Assembly: GCA_947088675.1 (NCBI GenBank)
Contig: CAMUHN010000001.1
Coordinates: 46,024 to 110,023, forward strand
Direction of reading: 5' to 3'
Origin: an uncultured Roseburia sp.
GTDB taxonomy: Bacteria; Bacillota; Clostridia; Lachnospirales; Lachnospiraceae
Length of the DNA stretch: 64,000 nt
The notes beneath the pieces were generated by a model. It saw only the letters and a list, made by a program, of their open reading frames with translations. It searched no databases and was not told the DNA's origin. The translations under genes and the position numbers were made by a program. Positions 34,246 through 44,488 of this stretch are shown here, piece after piece. The number at the start of each line of letters is the position of its first letter. The stretch's first letter is position 1.

Positions 34246-35604
34246 TCACTTTTTCTCATCCAAAGACATGCCCGGTCTGATACACCCACGTTTCAGAAAC
34301 AGATAAACGCCGACACAGATACAGACAGAAAGCGCGGATCCGGCCGTGGGCGCAAGTCCCATCGGAAACAGCGTATCCGAAAAATGTCCGGAAGCAAAAT
34401 AGGATAACGGAATGCGCATTAAAATAATCGAGATCGAATTGTGTAAAAACGAAACAACGGACAGACCCCTGGCACAAAAATATCCGCTGAAACAAAAATG
34501 GATCCCCGCCAGAAGCGTATCCCACACATAGCCGCGCATATACTGTCCCCCTGCCACTGCCACTTCGGGGTGATCCGTAAACAGCCCGATGAAAAATTCC
34601 GCCTTAAACTGCATCAGGATACTGACAGATAACCCCCATACAACTGCAGTCAAAACGGCAAACCGAAGCGTAAGACGGGCCCTCTCTTCTTTTCCGGCCC
34701 CAATATTCTGCGCGGAAAGCACCGATACGGTCTGAAGCATAGAAGACGGCACAAGAAAAAGAATCCCAATGATCTTTTCCACAATCCCCACCGCCGCCGC
34801 ATCGTTTAAGCCCCTTTGATTGGCAATCACCGTAATCACAATAAATGCGATCTGAATAAAACCATCCTGCAGTGCAATCGGGATTCCTGTTTTCAACAGT
34901 CCCGTCATCGTTTTCCGTTGAAGTTTAAAATCTTTTGGGCTTATTGCAATTCCCGTTTTGTTTTTCCTTATGACCAAAAGGGACACAATCACGCTGACTG
35001 TCTGCGACAGGGTCGTCCCAAGCGCAGCTCCCGTCGGCCCAAGCCCCATCCCTCCGATTAAAATATAATCGAGGACAATATTGACGACACAGGCGACCGC
35101 AATAAAATACATCGGACTTTTCGAATCCCCCATGCCACGGAAAACAGAGCCAATGATATTATACGCGGTAATAAACGGAATACCAAAAAAACATACCGTA
35201 AGATAAGAAACTGTACCGGATACGGCTTTTGCAGGCGTAGACATTACATTTACAATCGGCTCTGCCGCCAACAGTAAAACTACGGTCAAAATCACCGACA
35301 GCGCCAAAAACAGGACAACTGTATTTCCGACTGCTTCCGCCGCCTGTTTTTTGTTTTTAGCGCCGATTGCCTGCCCGATCATCACAGTCGCGCCCATCGA
35401 CAGCCCCACCACCATAACCGTCAGCATATGCATCACCTGGCTGCCGATGGATACGGCCGTCGTACATTCCACACCGTTAAACTGTCCGATAATATACAGA
35501 TCTGCCATCCCATACAATGTCTGTAAAAAGTATGACAAAATAAACGGCAGAGAAAAATAAAAAACTGTTTTCGGAACGCTGCCGGTTGTCAGATTCTTTT
35601 CCAT
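34246..35604 (-). CDS. MATE-family efflux transporter
   Basis: A 452-residue, twelve-helix transporter with two homologous halves. Near the start, VPKTVFYFSLPFILSYFLQTLYGMADLYIIGQFNGVE is the MATE signature, repeated in the second half by KTMTGLLKTGIPIALQDGFIQIAFIVITVIANQRG. It should export cationic drugs or metabolites using Na+ or H+ gradients. The start ATG 35604 overlaps the last base of the DegV stop codon (TAATG), which suggests translational coupling. The substrate is unknown. Confidence 0.93.
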   Translation of the reverse strand: MEKNLTTGSVPKTVFYFSLPFILSYFLQTLYGMADLYIIGQFNGVECTTAVSIGSQVMHMLTVMVVGLSMGATVMIGQAIGAKNKKQAAEAVGNTVVLFLALSVILTVVLLLAAEPIVNVMSTPAKAVSGTVSYLTVCFFGIPFITAYNIIGSVFRGMGDSKSPMYFIAVACVVNIVLDYILIGGMGLGPTGAALGTTLSQTVSVIVSLLVIRKNKTGIAISPKDFKLQRKTMTGLLKTGIPIALQDGFIQIAFIVITVIANQRGLNDAAAVGIVEKIIGILFLVPSSMLQTVSVLSAQNIGAGKEERARLTLRFAVLTAVVWGLSVSILMQFKAEFFIGLFTDHPEVAVAGGQYMRGYVWDTLLAGIHFCFSGYFCARGLSVVSFLHNSISIILMRIPLSYFASGHFSDTLFPMGLAPTAGSALSVCICVGVYLFLKRGCIRPGMSLDEKK

Positions 35605-36494
35605 TACTTGTTTTCCTGCCGCTCTTCCAGCTCCGGAATTTTCCTGGAACATGCAATGGCAAGCGCCCCCGGTCCGATATGGCAGGAAACGCTTAAAGAA
35701 AGCGGCGCCATATAAATCTCCTGACCGGAAAAAATGGTCTGCATTTCATTCTTAAACAGACCGGCTGCTTTTCTGTCATACGTATAGGCAATTTCCAGAT
35801 ACATATGTTCCCCGGCCGGATCACAGAAACGATTTGTAAAATCATTGATCATCGCCTCGCTCATAATGCTTTTTGCATGTTTGAGCGTCCTTGCTTTTGC
35901 GAAAGCATCAAGTTTTGCCCCCTGTATCTGCAATACGGGCTTTATTTTCAAAAGTGTCCCAAGCGCCGCTGCCGCAGGCGTAATGCGTCCGCCTTTTTTC
36001 AGATAGGACAGCGTATCCACCATAATATAAATAGATGATTCCTTTTTTTCCCGCTCGAGAATCCGCCTGATTTTTTCAGCGGAAAACCCTTTTTTTGCCA
36101 GCTCGATCGCATCTAATACGGACTGACGCTGCGTCACGGAAATACGCTGGTTATCGACCACCTGCACTTTTCCCTCATAATCGCCTGCAAGCATCCGTGC
36201 AGTCTCACAGGAACCGCTTAATCCGGACGACATCGGAATATGGACGATCTCATCATATTCCTTAAGCAGGCTGTCCCATAAGTCCGTTACGTCTCCGACC
36301 GACGGCATAGAAGTAGAAATCTTATGATTTTCTTTTAACATATCATAAAATTCTTCCTGCGTAAAATCAATATCTTCATAATAGATCTGATCCTCAACAA
36401 AAAACGGCATTGGCAATATCCGAATCCCAAGTTCCGCCGCCTCGCTCTGTGTAATTCCGCTGTTGCTGTCTGATACAATTGCTACTTTACTCAT
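35604..36494 (-). CDS. DegV family protein (fatty-acid-binding, FakB-like)
   Basis: A 296-residue two-domain EDD-fold protein. KVAIVSDSNSGITQSEAAELGI is the conserved N-terminus, STSMPSVGDVTDLW and IVHIPMSSGLSGSCETARMLA line the lipid pocket, and the C-terminal half carries YLKKGGRITPAAAALGTLLKIKPVLQIQGAKL. Proteins of this family present fatty acids to the kinase FakA in phospholipid synthesis. No FakA gene is in the window. Coupled to the MATE gene by one-base overlap. Compare the DegV domain fused to a kinase at 47.8 kb. Confidence 0.93.
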   Translation of the reverse strand: MSKVAIVSDSNSGITQSEAAELGIRILPMPFFVEDQIYYEDIDFTQEEFYDMLKENHKISTSMPSVGDVTDLWDSLLKEYDEIVHIPMSSGLSGSCETARMLAGDYEGKVQVVDNQRISVTQRQSVLDAIELAKKGFSAEKIRRILEREKKESSIYIMVDTLSYLKKGGRITPAAAALGTLLKIKPVLQIQGAKLDAFAKARTLKHAKSIMSEAMINDFTNRFCDPAGEHMYLEIAYTYDRKAAGLFKNEMQTIFSGQEIYMAPLSLSVSCHIGPGALAIACSRKIPELEERQENK

Positions 36495-36569
36495 GGTTCC
36501 CCCTTATTCGTTCTTTTCCTTTATCATATCCGATTTTCTCAATTGTATGACCTTACGTGTGTATCCCGT

Positions 36570-37094
36570 TTATATGCCCGCTACTTTTTCAGGCAAAACA
36601 ACGCGCCCTGCCGCAAGCATCCGGATAAATTCTGTATCCCGTACAATCCAGGGCATATCAGTAAATTCGCGATTTCCCTCTATAATTTCTTCCGGCGCCG
36701 CCCATTTCATACAGTATCCCCGCTCAATTTCACTTTTTGTCAGCTTCGGTTCATCCTGGCCATCCATTGCCCGCCCGTAATAAAACAGAGAATGACAGAT
36801 ATATTTTTTTTCTTTCTCAAAAATATCCTTTCTCATCTCAAGAATCTCTCCCAGTTCAAGAACAGACTCTTCGATGATGCGAAGCCCTGTCTCCTCATGC
36901 ACCTCGCGAATCAACGCCTGCGTATAACTCTCCTCTCTCTCAGGCCCGCCGCCGGGAATCTTATATTCGCCCGCCGTACCGTACTGCATTGCAATTTTTC
37001 CGTTTCGGATGATGATTCCGCGCACAGAGTATTTTTCGTATACACCGACTGTATCCTGATAATTGGCTTCATCAAACATGGCAAGAAGTTTCAT
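36570..37094 (-). CDS. Nudix hydrolase
   Basis: A 174-residue protein whose Nudix box is complete: GGGPEREESYTQALIREVHEETGL fits G-x5-E-x7-R-E-x2-E-E-x-G. The preceding SVRGIIIRNGKIAMQYGTAGEYKIPG is the first beta sheet. It hydrolyses a nucleoside-diphosphate derivative, probably house-cleaning, with no clear clue to substrate. GGAGG precedes ATG 37094. It is divergent from the padR operon. Confidence 0.92.
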   Translation of the reverse strand: MKLLAMFDEANYQDTVGVYEKYSVRGIIIRNGKIAMQYGTAGEYKIPGGGPEREESYTQALIREVHEETGLRIIEESVLELGEILEMRKDIFEKEKKYICHSLFYYGRAMDGQDEPKLTKSEIERGYCMKWAAPEEIIEGNREFTDMPWIVRDTEFIRMLAAGRVVLPEKVAGI

Positions 37095-37218
37095 CAGCGT
37101 CCCTCCGTTTCCGTAAGGTATTTTTGAAATTATATCATTTTTTTAAAGCTGTGACAATTAAAAAATAGCACCGGATAAGACAGATTGTTTCACTATAAAG
37201 CAAATCGAAATATATGTA

Positions 37219-37247
37219 TTGACTTTTTATATTATATTTCATATAAT
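37219..37247 (+). promoter_or_regulatory. Promoter of the padR operon
   Basis: TTGACT (37219-37224), 17-bp spacer, TATAAT (37242-37247). The spacer and -10 box are overlaid by a long perfect inverted repeat, the likely PadR operator. Confidence 0.85.
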
Positions 37248-37249
37248 AT
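37229..37249. promoter_or_regulatory. Putative PadR operator
   Basis: ATATTATAT and ATATAATAT form a perfect 9-bp inverted repeat with a 3-bp spacer, covering the promoter spacer and -10 box. Binding here would block RNA polymerase, as expected for an autorepressor. Confidence 0.7.
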
Positions 37250-37299
37250 CAACATATCAGATATATATATTTTAAAAAAGGAAAGGGAGGTATGATACT

Positions 37300-37626
37300 A
37301 TGGTTTACCCGCTGACACCGCCTCTGACGGAAATGCTGATGCTTTCTATTGTAAACAGGGGCGACAGTTATGGCTATCAGATCAGCCAGCGTCTGAAACC
37401 GGTTTCCTGTATGAAAGATTCGGCATTGTATCCCATCTTAAAACGACTTTCCGAAAACGGATACATCAAGGCATACGACAAAATCTTTCAGGGCCGCAAC
37501 CGGAAATATTACCAGATGACGGACACCGGAAGAGATTATTTTAAGATGCTCTCCGACGAATGGTCGCTGTATGTCGCACAGGTGCAGAATATTATGGAAG
37601 GAGAAGGTGAGTTGGAACATGAATAG
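37300..37626 (+). CDS. PadR-family transcriptional regulator
   Basis: A 108-residue winged-helix regulator. PLTPPLTEMLMLSIVNRGDSYGYQISQRL is the PadR N-terminus, followed by ALYPILKRLSENGYIKAYDKIFQGRNRKYYQMTDTGRDYF, the recognition helix and wing. It is the short PadR-s2 form with a brief C-terminal helix. It heads a three-gene operon with DUF1700 and DUF4097 genes, whose starts overlap or abut; in other Firmicutes this set responds to cell-envelope stress. It probably represses its own promoter through the inverted repeat at 37229-37249. Confidence 0.93.
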   Translation: MVYPLTPPLTEMLMLSIVNRGDSYGYQISQRLKPVSCMKDSALYPILKRLSENGYIKAYDKIFQGRNRKYYQMTDTGRDYFKMLSDEWSLYVAQVQNIMEGEGELEHE

Positions 37627-38200
37627 AGAACAATATATGAAAGCCTTAAAAAAGCGGCTGAGACGTCTTCCATCCGAAGAATTTGACAAAGCAGTCGCGT
37701 ACTTTGAGGAATATTTTGACGAAGCAGGACCCGAACAGGAGATGCAGGCGATCTGGGATCTGGGAACACCGGAAGAAGCGGCAGACCAGATTATTTGCAA
37801 TATTGCGATTAAAAATACAAACGAACCGATCACCGGAGTAAAAAAAGGAATCCATGCTGTATGGATCGGTATTCTCGCCGTCTGTGCAGCGCCTGTGGCA
37901 CTCCCTTTTCTTCTGTTGGCAGTCGGCCTGCTAATCCTGCTGTTCGCCATCGCCGTCATGCTGTTTGCCGTACTGGTTGCCTGCTGCATTCTTGTCATCA
38001 TTATGGGGCCTGTATCCATTTGCGCAGGATTTACCGTTTTCACAGACAGCATCCCGGCCTCTCTGATCTGCTTCGGACAGGGGTTTATGGAAATTGGAAT
38101 CGGCCTGCTGCTGATCTTCGGATTATACCACCTTGGCAGAAGACTCTTAAACTGGCTTGTCAGATTTTTCGGAAATCTCGCAAAAAAAGGAGGAAAGTAA
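37619..38200 (+). CDS. DUF1700 family membrane protein
   Basis: A 193-residue protein. The N-terminal 75 residues (MNREQYMKALKKRLRRLPSEEFDKAVAYFEEYFDEAG) are the helical DUF1700 domain, which typically binds next to PadR or DUF4097 partners, and the rest holds three or four hydrophobic helices. The ATG at 37619 overlaps the padR end by eight bases, with AGGTGAG just upstream. Function is unknown; position suggests it communicates between membrane and PadR regulator. Confidence 0.9.
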   Translation: MNREQYMKALKKRLRRLPSEEFDKAVAYFEEYFDEAGPEQEMQAIWDLGTPEEAADQIICNIAIKNTNEPITGVKKGIHAVWIGILAVCAAPVALPFLLLAVGLLILLFAIAVMLFAVLVACCILVIIMGPVSICAGFTVFTDSIPASLICFGQGFMEIGIGLLLIFGLYHLGRRLLNWLVRFFGNLAKKGGK

Positions 38201-38201
38201 C

Positions 38202-39383
38202 ATGCGCAATACGATAAAGTTTATCATTGTCTGCTGCTGTTTCATAGTGTTTGGTTTCTTTACACTGATGATTGGCTATGCTATGGGAGGAAGAATCTAC
38301 GGCATCGGCTTCAATGCCTCCGGAATCTGGGTAAACACGCCAAACCTCTCCGGCGAACGCGTCACTTACCGGGAAGATACCATGGAGCTTGAAGAATTTT
38401 CCGCAATGAATGTGCAGATTGATTACGGTAAGCTAACGATTGAACCGTCCGATCATTTTGGCATCGCTTACGGAAAATCTTCCGATACAAATTTTTCGGT
38501 AGAAGTCAAAGACGGCTGCCTGACTGTCACAGAGAGAATAAAACCAGCCGTTTCCGTAGACAACCGCTTTGTATTCCTGGGTATCGGCTCTTCCAGCCCG
38601 TTCCTGAAAAACGAATATGTAACGCTTTACCTCCCAAAAGACGCCAGACTAAGTTATGCAGCCATTGCAAACGAGAGCGGCGATGTAAAGGGAAGTTTCC
38701 TGTGCGCGGACACCCTGACGCTTGACGCCGGGTACGGCGATGTCTGTCTGTCAGATATTTCCTGCGGCGACGCCTCTTTGTCTCTGGAATCAGGCAGCCT
38801 GAAACTGACGGATTTTTCTGACGGCAATCTGACGATAAAAAACGATTACGGTACATCCGCTCTGAAAAATATCAGTGCAAAAGATATTTCAGCGACAAAT
38901 GAAAGCGGCGATATTTCAGCCGACCACATCACGGCTTCCAATATTACGATATTACAGGAGTACGGGAAGACCTCTTTCCAGAACATTACCGTCAGGGAAA
39001 CTGCTTCCATTACAAGCGAGAGCGGTACGATTGATCTCAAAAATCTTACTGCAGGCTTCGTTCAGCTGAAAAGTGATTACGGAGATGTAACCGGAACATC
39101 CGTATCGGCCGATACCGGCATTTTTGAACTGGAAAGCGGAGATCTTAAACTGGAACAGTTTGCCGCAGAAAATATTACAGTAGAATCCGATTACGGCAGT
39201 GTAAATCTTGATCTTGCAAAATCTGTTTACCAGTATTCCATGGATCTGTGTACCGATTACGGGCAGATTCGGATCAACAGCGAAAAGATGGGAGAAACAT
39301 ATAAGACGCTTGAAGCGAAAGAAACGGATCATACAATCACAGTCAAATGTGACAGCGGCAATATTACATTAAACGGGGAGTAG
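38202..39383 (+). CDS. DUF4097 repeat (beta-helix adhesin-like) membrane-anchored protein
   Basis: A 393-residue protein with one N-terminal membrane segment (FIIVCCCFIVFGFFTLMIGYAMGG) and an extracytoplasmic domain of parallel beta repeats. ESGD-type and DYG-type turns alternate roughly every 20 residues (for example NESGDVKGSF, AGYGDVCLS, ESGSLKLTD, NDYGTSALK, NESGDISADH, SDYGDVTGTS), giving an approximately 40-residue double repeat. Start ATG 38202 has AAAGGAGG 7-8 bases upstream, and begins one base after the DUF1700 stop. Likely a surface sensor or structural partner in the operon. Confidence 0.9.
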   Translation: MRNTIKFIIVCCCFIVFGFFTLMIGYAMGGRIYGIGFNASGIWVNTPNLSGERVTYREDTMELEEFSAMNVQIDYGKLTIEPSDHFGIAYGKSSDTNFSVEVKDGCLTVTERIKPAVSVDNRFVFLGIGSSSPFLKNEYVTLYLPKDARLSYAAIANESGDVKGSFLCADTLTLDAGYGDVCLSDISCGDASLSLESGSLKLTDFSDGNLTIKNDYGTSALKNISAKDISATNESGDISADHITASNITILQEYGKTSFQNITVRETASITSESGTIDLKNLTAGFVQLKSDYGDVTGTSVSADTGIFELESGDLKLEQFAAENITVESDYGSVNLDLAKSVYQYSMDLCTDYGQIRINSEKMGETYKTLEAKETDHTITVKCDSGNITLNGE

Positions 39384-39410
39384 ACGATCAATCCAGACTA
39401 TACAGAAAAC

Positions 39411-39437
39411 GCCGGGAATTTATATTAAATTCCCGGC
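39411..39437. terminator. Terminator hairpin after the padR operon
   Basis: GCCGGGAATTTA (39411-39422) pairs perfectly with TAAATTCCCGGC (39426-39437) around TAT. The downstream T-tract is poor on the plus strand; the minus strand reads into GTTTTC. It may serve both converging genes. The rest of 39438-39574 shows nothing recognisable. Confidence 0.6.
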
Positions 39438-39574
39438 TCATTTCACTTAACCAGATTTCGTCCATAAAAATGCAGACCACGATTCCCGGCACACAGATCT
39501 GCTGTAGATATCGCCAATACCAAACGCATCCGCCCCCTCCAAACAAGTCTGAATTTGGCTCCATCTCTTTTTCA

Positions 39575-40126
39575 TTATCCGTTCATATTGATTCCAGAGA
39601 AATCAATTTCCAAATCATCATATATGCCGGCTTTCACTTTATCGGAAAACGAATATTCCCCTATCGTATCATATTTGAAATTATAAACGGTAACGCGCCG
39701 TTTTTCCGGATCAACGATCCAATATTCCAAAACGCCTGCAGTACGATATTTAAATAATTTAATATAATAATCCATCCTTATACTTGATGGCGATACAATT
39801 TCGATAATCCATTCCGGCGCGCCTGCACATCCGTTTTCAGTCAGTTTGTCTTTCTCGCATATAACAGAGATATCGGGCTCGACATAGTTACGGTCATCCT
39901 GTTCCAGGAGTACTGCAAACGGAGCCGGATAGACCTCGCAAGCTCCGTTTTTACTCCGAATATAGCTTTCAATCAAATAGGTAAATTCTTTTACCAGTTT
40001 CTGATGTATCCTGCCCGGCGCAGCCATCCCATACAGCTGACCGTCGATAAGTTCTGCCCTTTGTCCATCCGGTAAATGAAAAATATCATGTAACGTATAC
40101 TCTTCGATCTCTTTCGCCGCATCCAT
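39575..40126 (-). CDS. Uma2 family protein (PD-(D/E)XK endonuclease-like, DUF820)
   Basis: A full-length 183-residue member: YTLHDIFHLPDGQRAELIDGQLYGMAAPGRIHQKL is the N-terminal region, YVEPDISVICEKDKL carries the P-D motif, EWIIEIVSPSS the E-x-V-S motif, and YRTAGVLEYWIVDPEKRRVTVYNF the diagnostic C-terminal strand. GGGGG lies about 11 nt before the ATG. It is alone between the padR operon and groEL. Role unknown. The second copy in this window (699-1196) is shorter at the N-terminus. Confidence 0.88.
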   Translation of the reverse strand: MDAAKEIEEYTLHDIFHLPDGQRAELIDGQLYGMAAPGRIHQKLVKEFTYLIESYIRSKNGACEVYPAPFAVLLEQDDRNYVEPDISVICEKDKLTENGCAGAPEWIIEIVSPSSIRMDYYIKLFKYRTAGVLEYWIVDPEKRRVTVYNFKYDTIGEYSFSDKVKAGIYDDLEIDFSGINMNG

Positions 40127-40243
40127 TTTTTACATGCCCCCTTTACTCGATCATTCGAAAGAAAAATTGAGGCTCACTTTTATTATACCTCTTCAAAGCA
40201 AAAAGTAAAGACGCCCACCCGGAATTTCCTGTCAAACAAAAAT

Positions 40244-40279
40244 GGGGAGATTGCGGCTTTCCTAAACCGCGATCTCCCC
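40244..40279 (-). terminator. groESL terminator
   Basis: GGGGAGAT and GCGG on one side (40244-40256) pair with CCGC and ATCTCCCC (40267-40279) with one mismatch; on the minus strand it reads into ATTTTTG. A second hairpin, CTGTCTG/CAGACAG (40290-40307), lies between it and groEL. Confidence 0.8.
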
Positions 40280-40319
40280 CTCTGTCAGACTGTCTGCTTT
40301 CAGACAGGCTCTTTTCTTC

Positions 40320-41975
<1,656 letters not shown>

Positions 41976-41990
41976 TTATGATTTCACATT

Positions 41991-42275
41991 TTATTCTACA
42001 ACTGCGAGTATGTCGTTTTGTTTTACAATAATGTATTCTTCTCCGTCTAATTTCACTTCTGTCCCGGCATATTTGGAATAAATGACTTTCTGACCGGCTT
42101 TCACCTGCATGGTGACTTCTTTTCCGTCTACCATTCCGCCCGGACCTACGGCGATTACTTCCGCCTCCTGCGGTTTCTCCTGCGCGCTGCTTGTGAGGAT
42201 AATGCCTGACTTGGTAGTTTCTTCTGCTTCACACTGTTTTAAAACAACTCTGTCACTCAATGGTACTAATTTCAT
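41991..42275 (-). CDS. groES: Co-chaperonin GroES (10 kDa)
   Basis: A 94-residue GroES starting MKLVPLSDRVVLKQCEAEETTKSGIILTSSAQEKPQEAEVIAVGPGG, with the mobile loop (ETTKSGIILTSSAQEKP) that contacts GroEL. It caps the folding chamber. First gene of the heat-shock operon. Confidence 0.98.
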   Translation of the reverse strand: MKLVPLSDRVVLKQCEAEETTKSGIILTSSAQEKPQEAEVIAVGPGGMVDGKEVTMQVKAGQKVIYSKYAGTEVKLDGEEYIIVKQNDILAVVE

Positions 42276-42323
42276 TTTACATGCCTCCTGATTTCTTAAT
42301 TGTCTGGTTCTGTGTTGTTTTTA

Positions 42324-42350
42324 TTAGCACTCATTTAATACGAGTGCTAA
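42324..42350. promoter_or_regulatory. CIRCE operator (HrcA binding site)
   Basis: TTAGCACTC-N9-GAGTGCTAA is a perfect match to the CIRCE consensus. It starts within about 5 bp of the predicted transcription start, so HrcA should repress groES-groEL at normal temperature. Confidence 0.97.
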
Positions 42351-42361
42351 CCGTTAGACAT

Positions 42362-42390
42362 ATAATATGTTTTTGGTAAGGAAACTGCAA
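42362..42390 (-). promoter_or_regulatory. Promoter of groES-groEL
   Basis: TTGCAG (42390-42385) and TATTAT (42367-42362), spacer 17 bp, minus strand. The predicted start, near 42355, places the CIRCE element at the very start of the transcript. Confidence 0.8.
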
Positions 42391-42477
42391 CTAAATATAT
42401 GAACGTTTAAATCGATTTATCCTGCTATTTTCTATTCTATACTCTTTTTTTCTCATTTTTTTGGATTTTCTGGTATT

Positions 42478-43578
42478 TTATACTTTTTTTAGAAAAATAT
42501 CTTTTCCGCTCTTCCACAGAAGTCTGACGGCTCTTAAAAAGAGTTTCTGCGTTTCCTCCGGAAGCCTGCTCTGCGCGCGAATCAGCTCCTGCAGCACTTT
42601 CCATTTGCTGTTATAAAAATCGTCCACCGTTTTGATATTCGCTTCTTTGAGCACCGTGAATGCAGCGTCTACAAGCTGCTGGCGTTCCTCGTTGGAAAGC
42701 TGATAAAGCCAGTTTTTCAGCGTCTCATCCAGCATAACGCTCTTTAATGCCACCTGTTCCACATATACGGGCGATTTTCCCATCACATTCCACGACATCA
42801 CGTCATGCTGCTGCGCGCCGCTGTTTTCACTTTTTACAACCTCGTAATCCCCCTGATGCACAAGAAGCATTCCCACAATGGAAGATTCCGGCATGATTGT
42901 GCTGATTTTAGGCTGCATACTCTGATAGGCTTCGCTCTCGATCATCTCCCGGCTAAATCCGGGCCCGTCATTGTTGTATACACTGACAATCTTTTGCCGC
43001 ACCTGCTCTTTGCATTTGACGGACGCATAAACCGCGAGATTGCCCCCTTTGGAATGGCCGCCGACACGCACGATCCGATCGCTCTCTTTTACCGCCGCAT
43101 TCAGATAATCGACTGCTTTCAGCTGGCCGGGCGTTGTATCAAGAAAACCCATATTAAAATTTTCACGCCATCCGACGATTGTATCATCCGTACCGGAAAA
43201 TGCGACATACAGGCTTTCATCGGAAAGCCGGATACAGACGACCGAAAACTGGGACTGCTCCTCATCACTGACATCATTGATATATCCGTATAGTTGTGCC
43301 GACTGGAAACGATCTGTCTGCGCCATCTTCTCCATTAAAAACGGCGCGGATTTCGTCATGGATACATGGGAAAGCACCTCCCTGCGGTCGTGCCCCTCCC
43401 AGAACCGCTTTGATGCCTCTTTGAGTGAAATCATCCCATCTTCCTCCGGCCCGGGCACAATACCGGCAAAATCCACATAGACAAGCTGCGCCAGGATCAG
43501 GTTATCCACCTCGTTAAATGCGTCCGCCAAAAAATTCAAATCTCCGCGCCATTCTAAATAATCCATTATATTTGCCAT
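42478..43578 (-). CDS. DUF2974-type alpha/beta hydrolase (Mbeg1-like)
   Basis: A 366-residue cytosolic protein. YVAFSGTDDTIVGWRENFNMGF and the nucleophile elbow IVRVGGHSKGGNLAVYASV (Ser in G-H-S-K-G-G) define the lipase-like hydrolase; the second half is helical. In Firmicutes this family is common and uncharacterised. It lacks a signal peptide. The start region MANIMDYLEWRGDLNFLADAFNEVDNLIL is the family's usual N-terminus. Confidence 0.85.
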   Translation of the reverse strand: MANIMDYLEWRGDLNFLADAFNEVDNLILAQLVYVDFAGIVPGPEEDGMISLKEASKRFWEGHDRREVLSHVSMTKSAPFLMEKMAQTDRFQSAQLYGYINDVSDEEQSQFSVVCIRLSDESLYVAFSGTDDTIVGWRENFNMGFLDTTPGQLKAVDYLNAAVKESDRIVRVGGHSKGGNLAVYASVKCKEQVRQKIVSVYNNDGPGFSREMIESEAYQSMQPKISTIMPESSIVGMLLVHQGDYEVVKSENSGAQQHDVMSWNVMGKSPVYVEQVALKSVMLDETLKNWLYQLSNEERQQLVDAAFTVLKEANIKTVDDFYNSKWKVLQELIRAQSRLPEETQKLFLRAVRLLWKSGKDIFLKKV

Positions 43579-43600
43579 AAAAATCCCCCATTTCTTTGGA

Positions 43601-44383
43601 TCAGATCAGTCCGTAATGCTTTAATCCATGGTAAATCCCGTCCGCATCAATCGCGGTTGTGATATATTCCGCCGCGCCTTTCGCAGCCTGCGAACCATTG
43701 CCCATAGCAATGCCATGCGCGACAAAAGAGAGCATTTCAATGTCATTTACGCTGTCACCGAAAGCATATGTATTTTCGCGGGAAATATGAAGCATTTCAC
43801 AGACTTTTGCAATTCCGGTCGCCTTGGAGGCGCCATGCGGCATAATCTCAATAAGATCCCCACCGTGTTCCATCACGTCAAATTCTCCGCCGAGTTCCTC
43901 CTTAAATGCGACAAGATCGGCTCCGTTTAACGAGGCGCTTAATTTATTGATTACAATCTCGTTAATATCCGTTCTGATATCTGCGACACGGTCTTTTAAT
44001 TCTTCGCGCAGATAAATCACATAGGGATCGTCCGCAAAATCATCCGGACTGACATAGACATACTCGGGTCCCTCAAGCACTGCCGGAATTTTATGTTTTT
44101 CCAGCGCTTCCAGTATTTTCTTTACCTGCTGCACCGTAAGAAGCGCCTCGTATCTGTTTTCCCCGTTAAATTCAATACTTGTCCCGCAGGCGGCGACAAT
44201 TCCGTCAAAACCGACTGCAAGCAGCTTTTTATTTTTAATATTTGAACGGCTCCTGCCGCTGCAGATAAATGCATAATGTCCGTTTTGCCGCAATTTATGT
44301 ATCGCTTTTACGGTGCTTTCCGGAATGTTAAAATGCCCGTCCCACAGTGTCCCGTCTATATCAAAAAAAACTATCTTTTTCAT
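43601..44383 (-). CDS. HAD-superfamily phosphatase, Cof type
   Basis: A 260-residue HAD hydrolase: motif I IVFFDIDGTLWDG with the catalytic Asp pair, motif II FICSGRSRSN, the C2B cap domain (residues about 85-180), motif III Lys in HGASKATGI and motif IV FGDSVNDIEMLSFV. It would dephosphorylate a sugar or cofactor phosphate in the cytosol. It lies between the DUF2974 hydrolase gene, 22 bp downstream, and the hydrogenase-like gene, 105 bp upstream. Confidence 0.92.
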   Translation of the reverse strand: MKKIVFFDIDGTLWDGHFNIPESTVKAIHKLRQNGHYAFICSGRSRSNIKNKKLLAVGFDGIVAACGTSIEFNGENRYEALLTVQQVKKILEALEKHKIPAVLEGPEYVYVSPDDFADDPYVIYLREELKDRVADIRTDINEIVINKLSASLNGADLVAFKEELGGEFDVMEHGGDLIEIMPHGASKATGIAKVCEMLHISRENTYAFGDSVNDIEMLSFVAHGIAMGNGSQAAKGAAEYITTAIDADGIYHGLKHYGLI

Positions 44384-44488
44384 CTTACCCGGCTGCCCCT
44401 TTCCAACTTATTTTCCCAAACAAAATCGCCACTACAAGGAAAAGGATATTCCATACAAACATCGCATGAAATACCCCTTTCTCAGACC

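Noticed and set aside
35604-35652. Upstream extension of the MATE transporter
   Set aside because: The extra residues overlap the end of the DegV gene; the TAATG junction with a nearby ribosome site marks the start.
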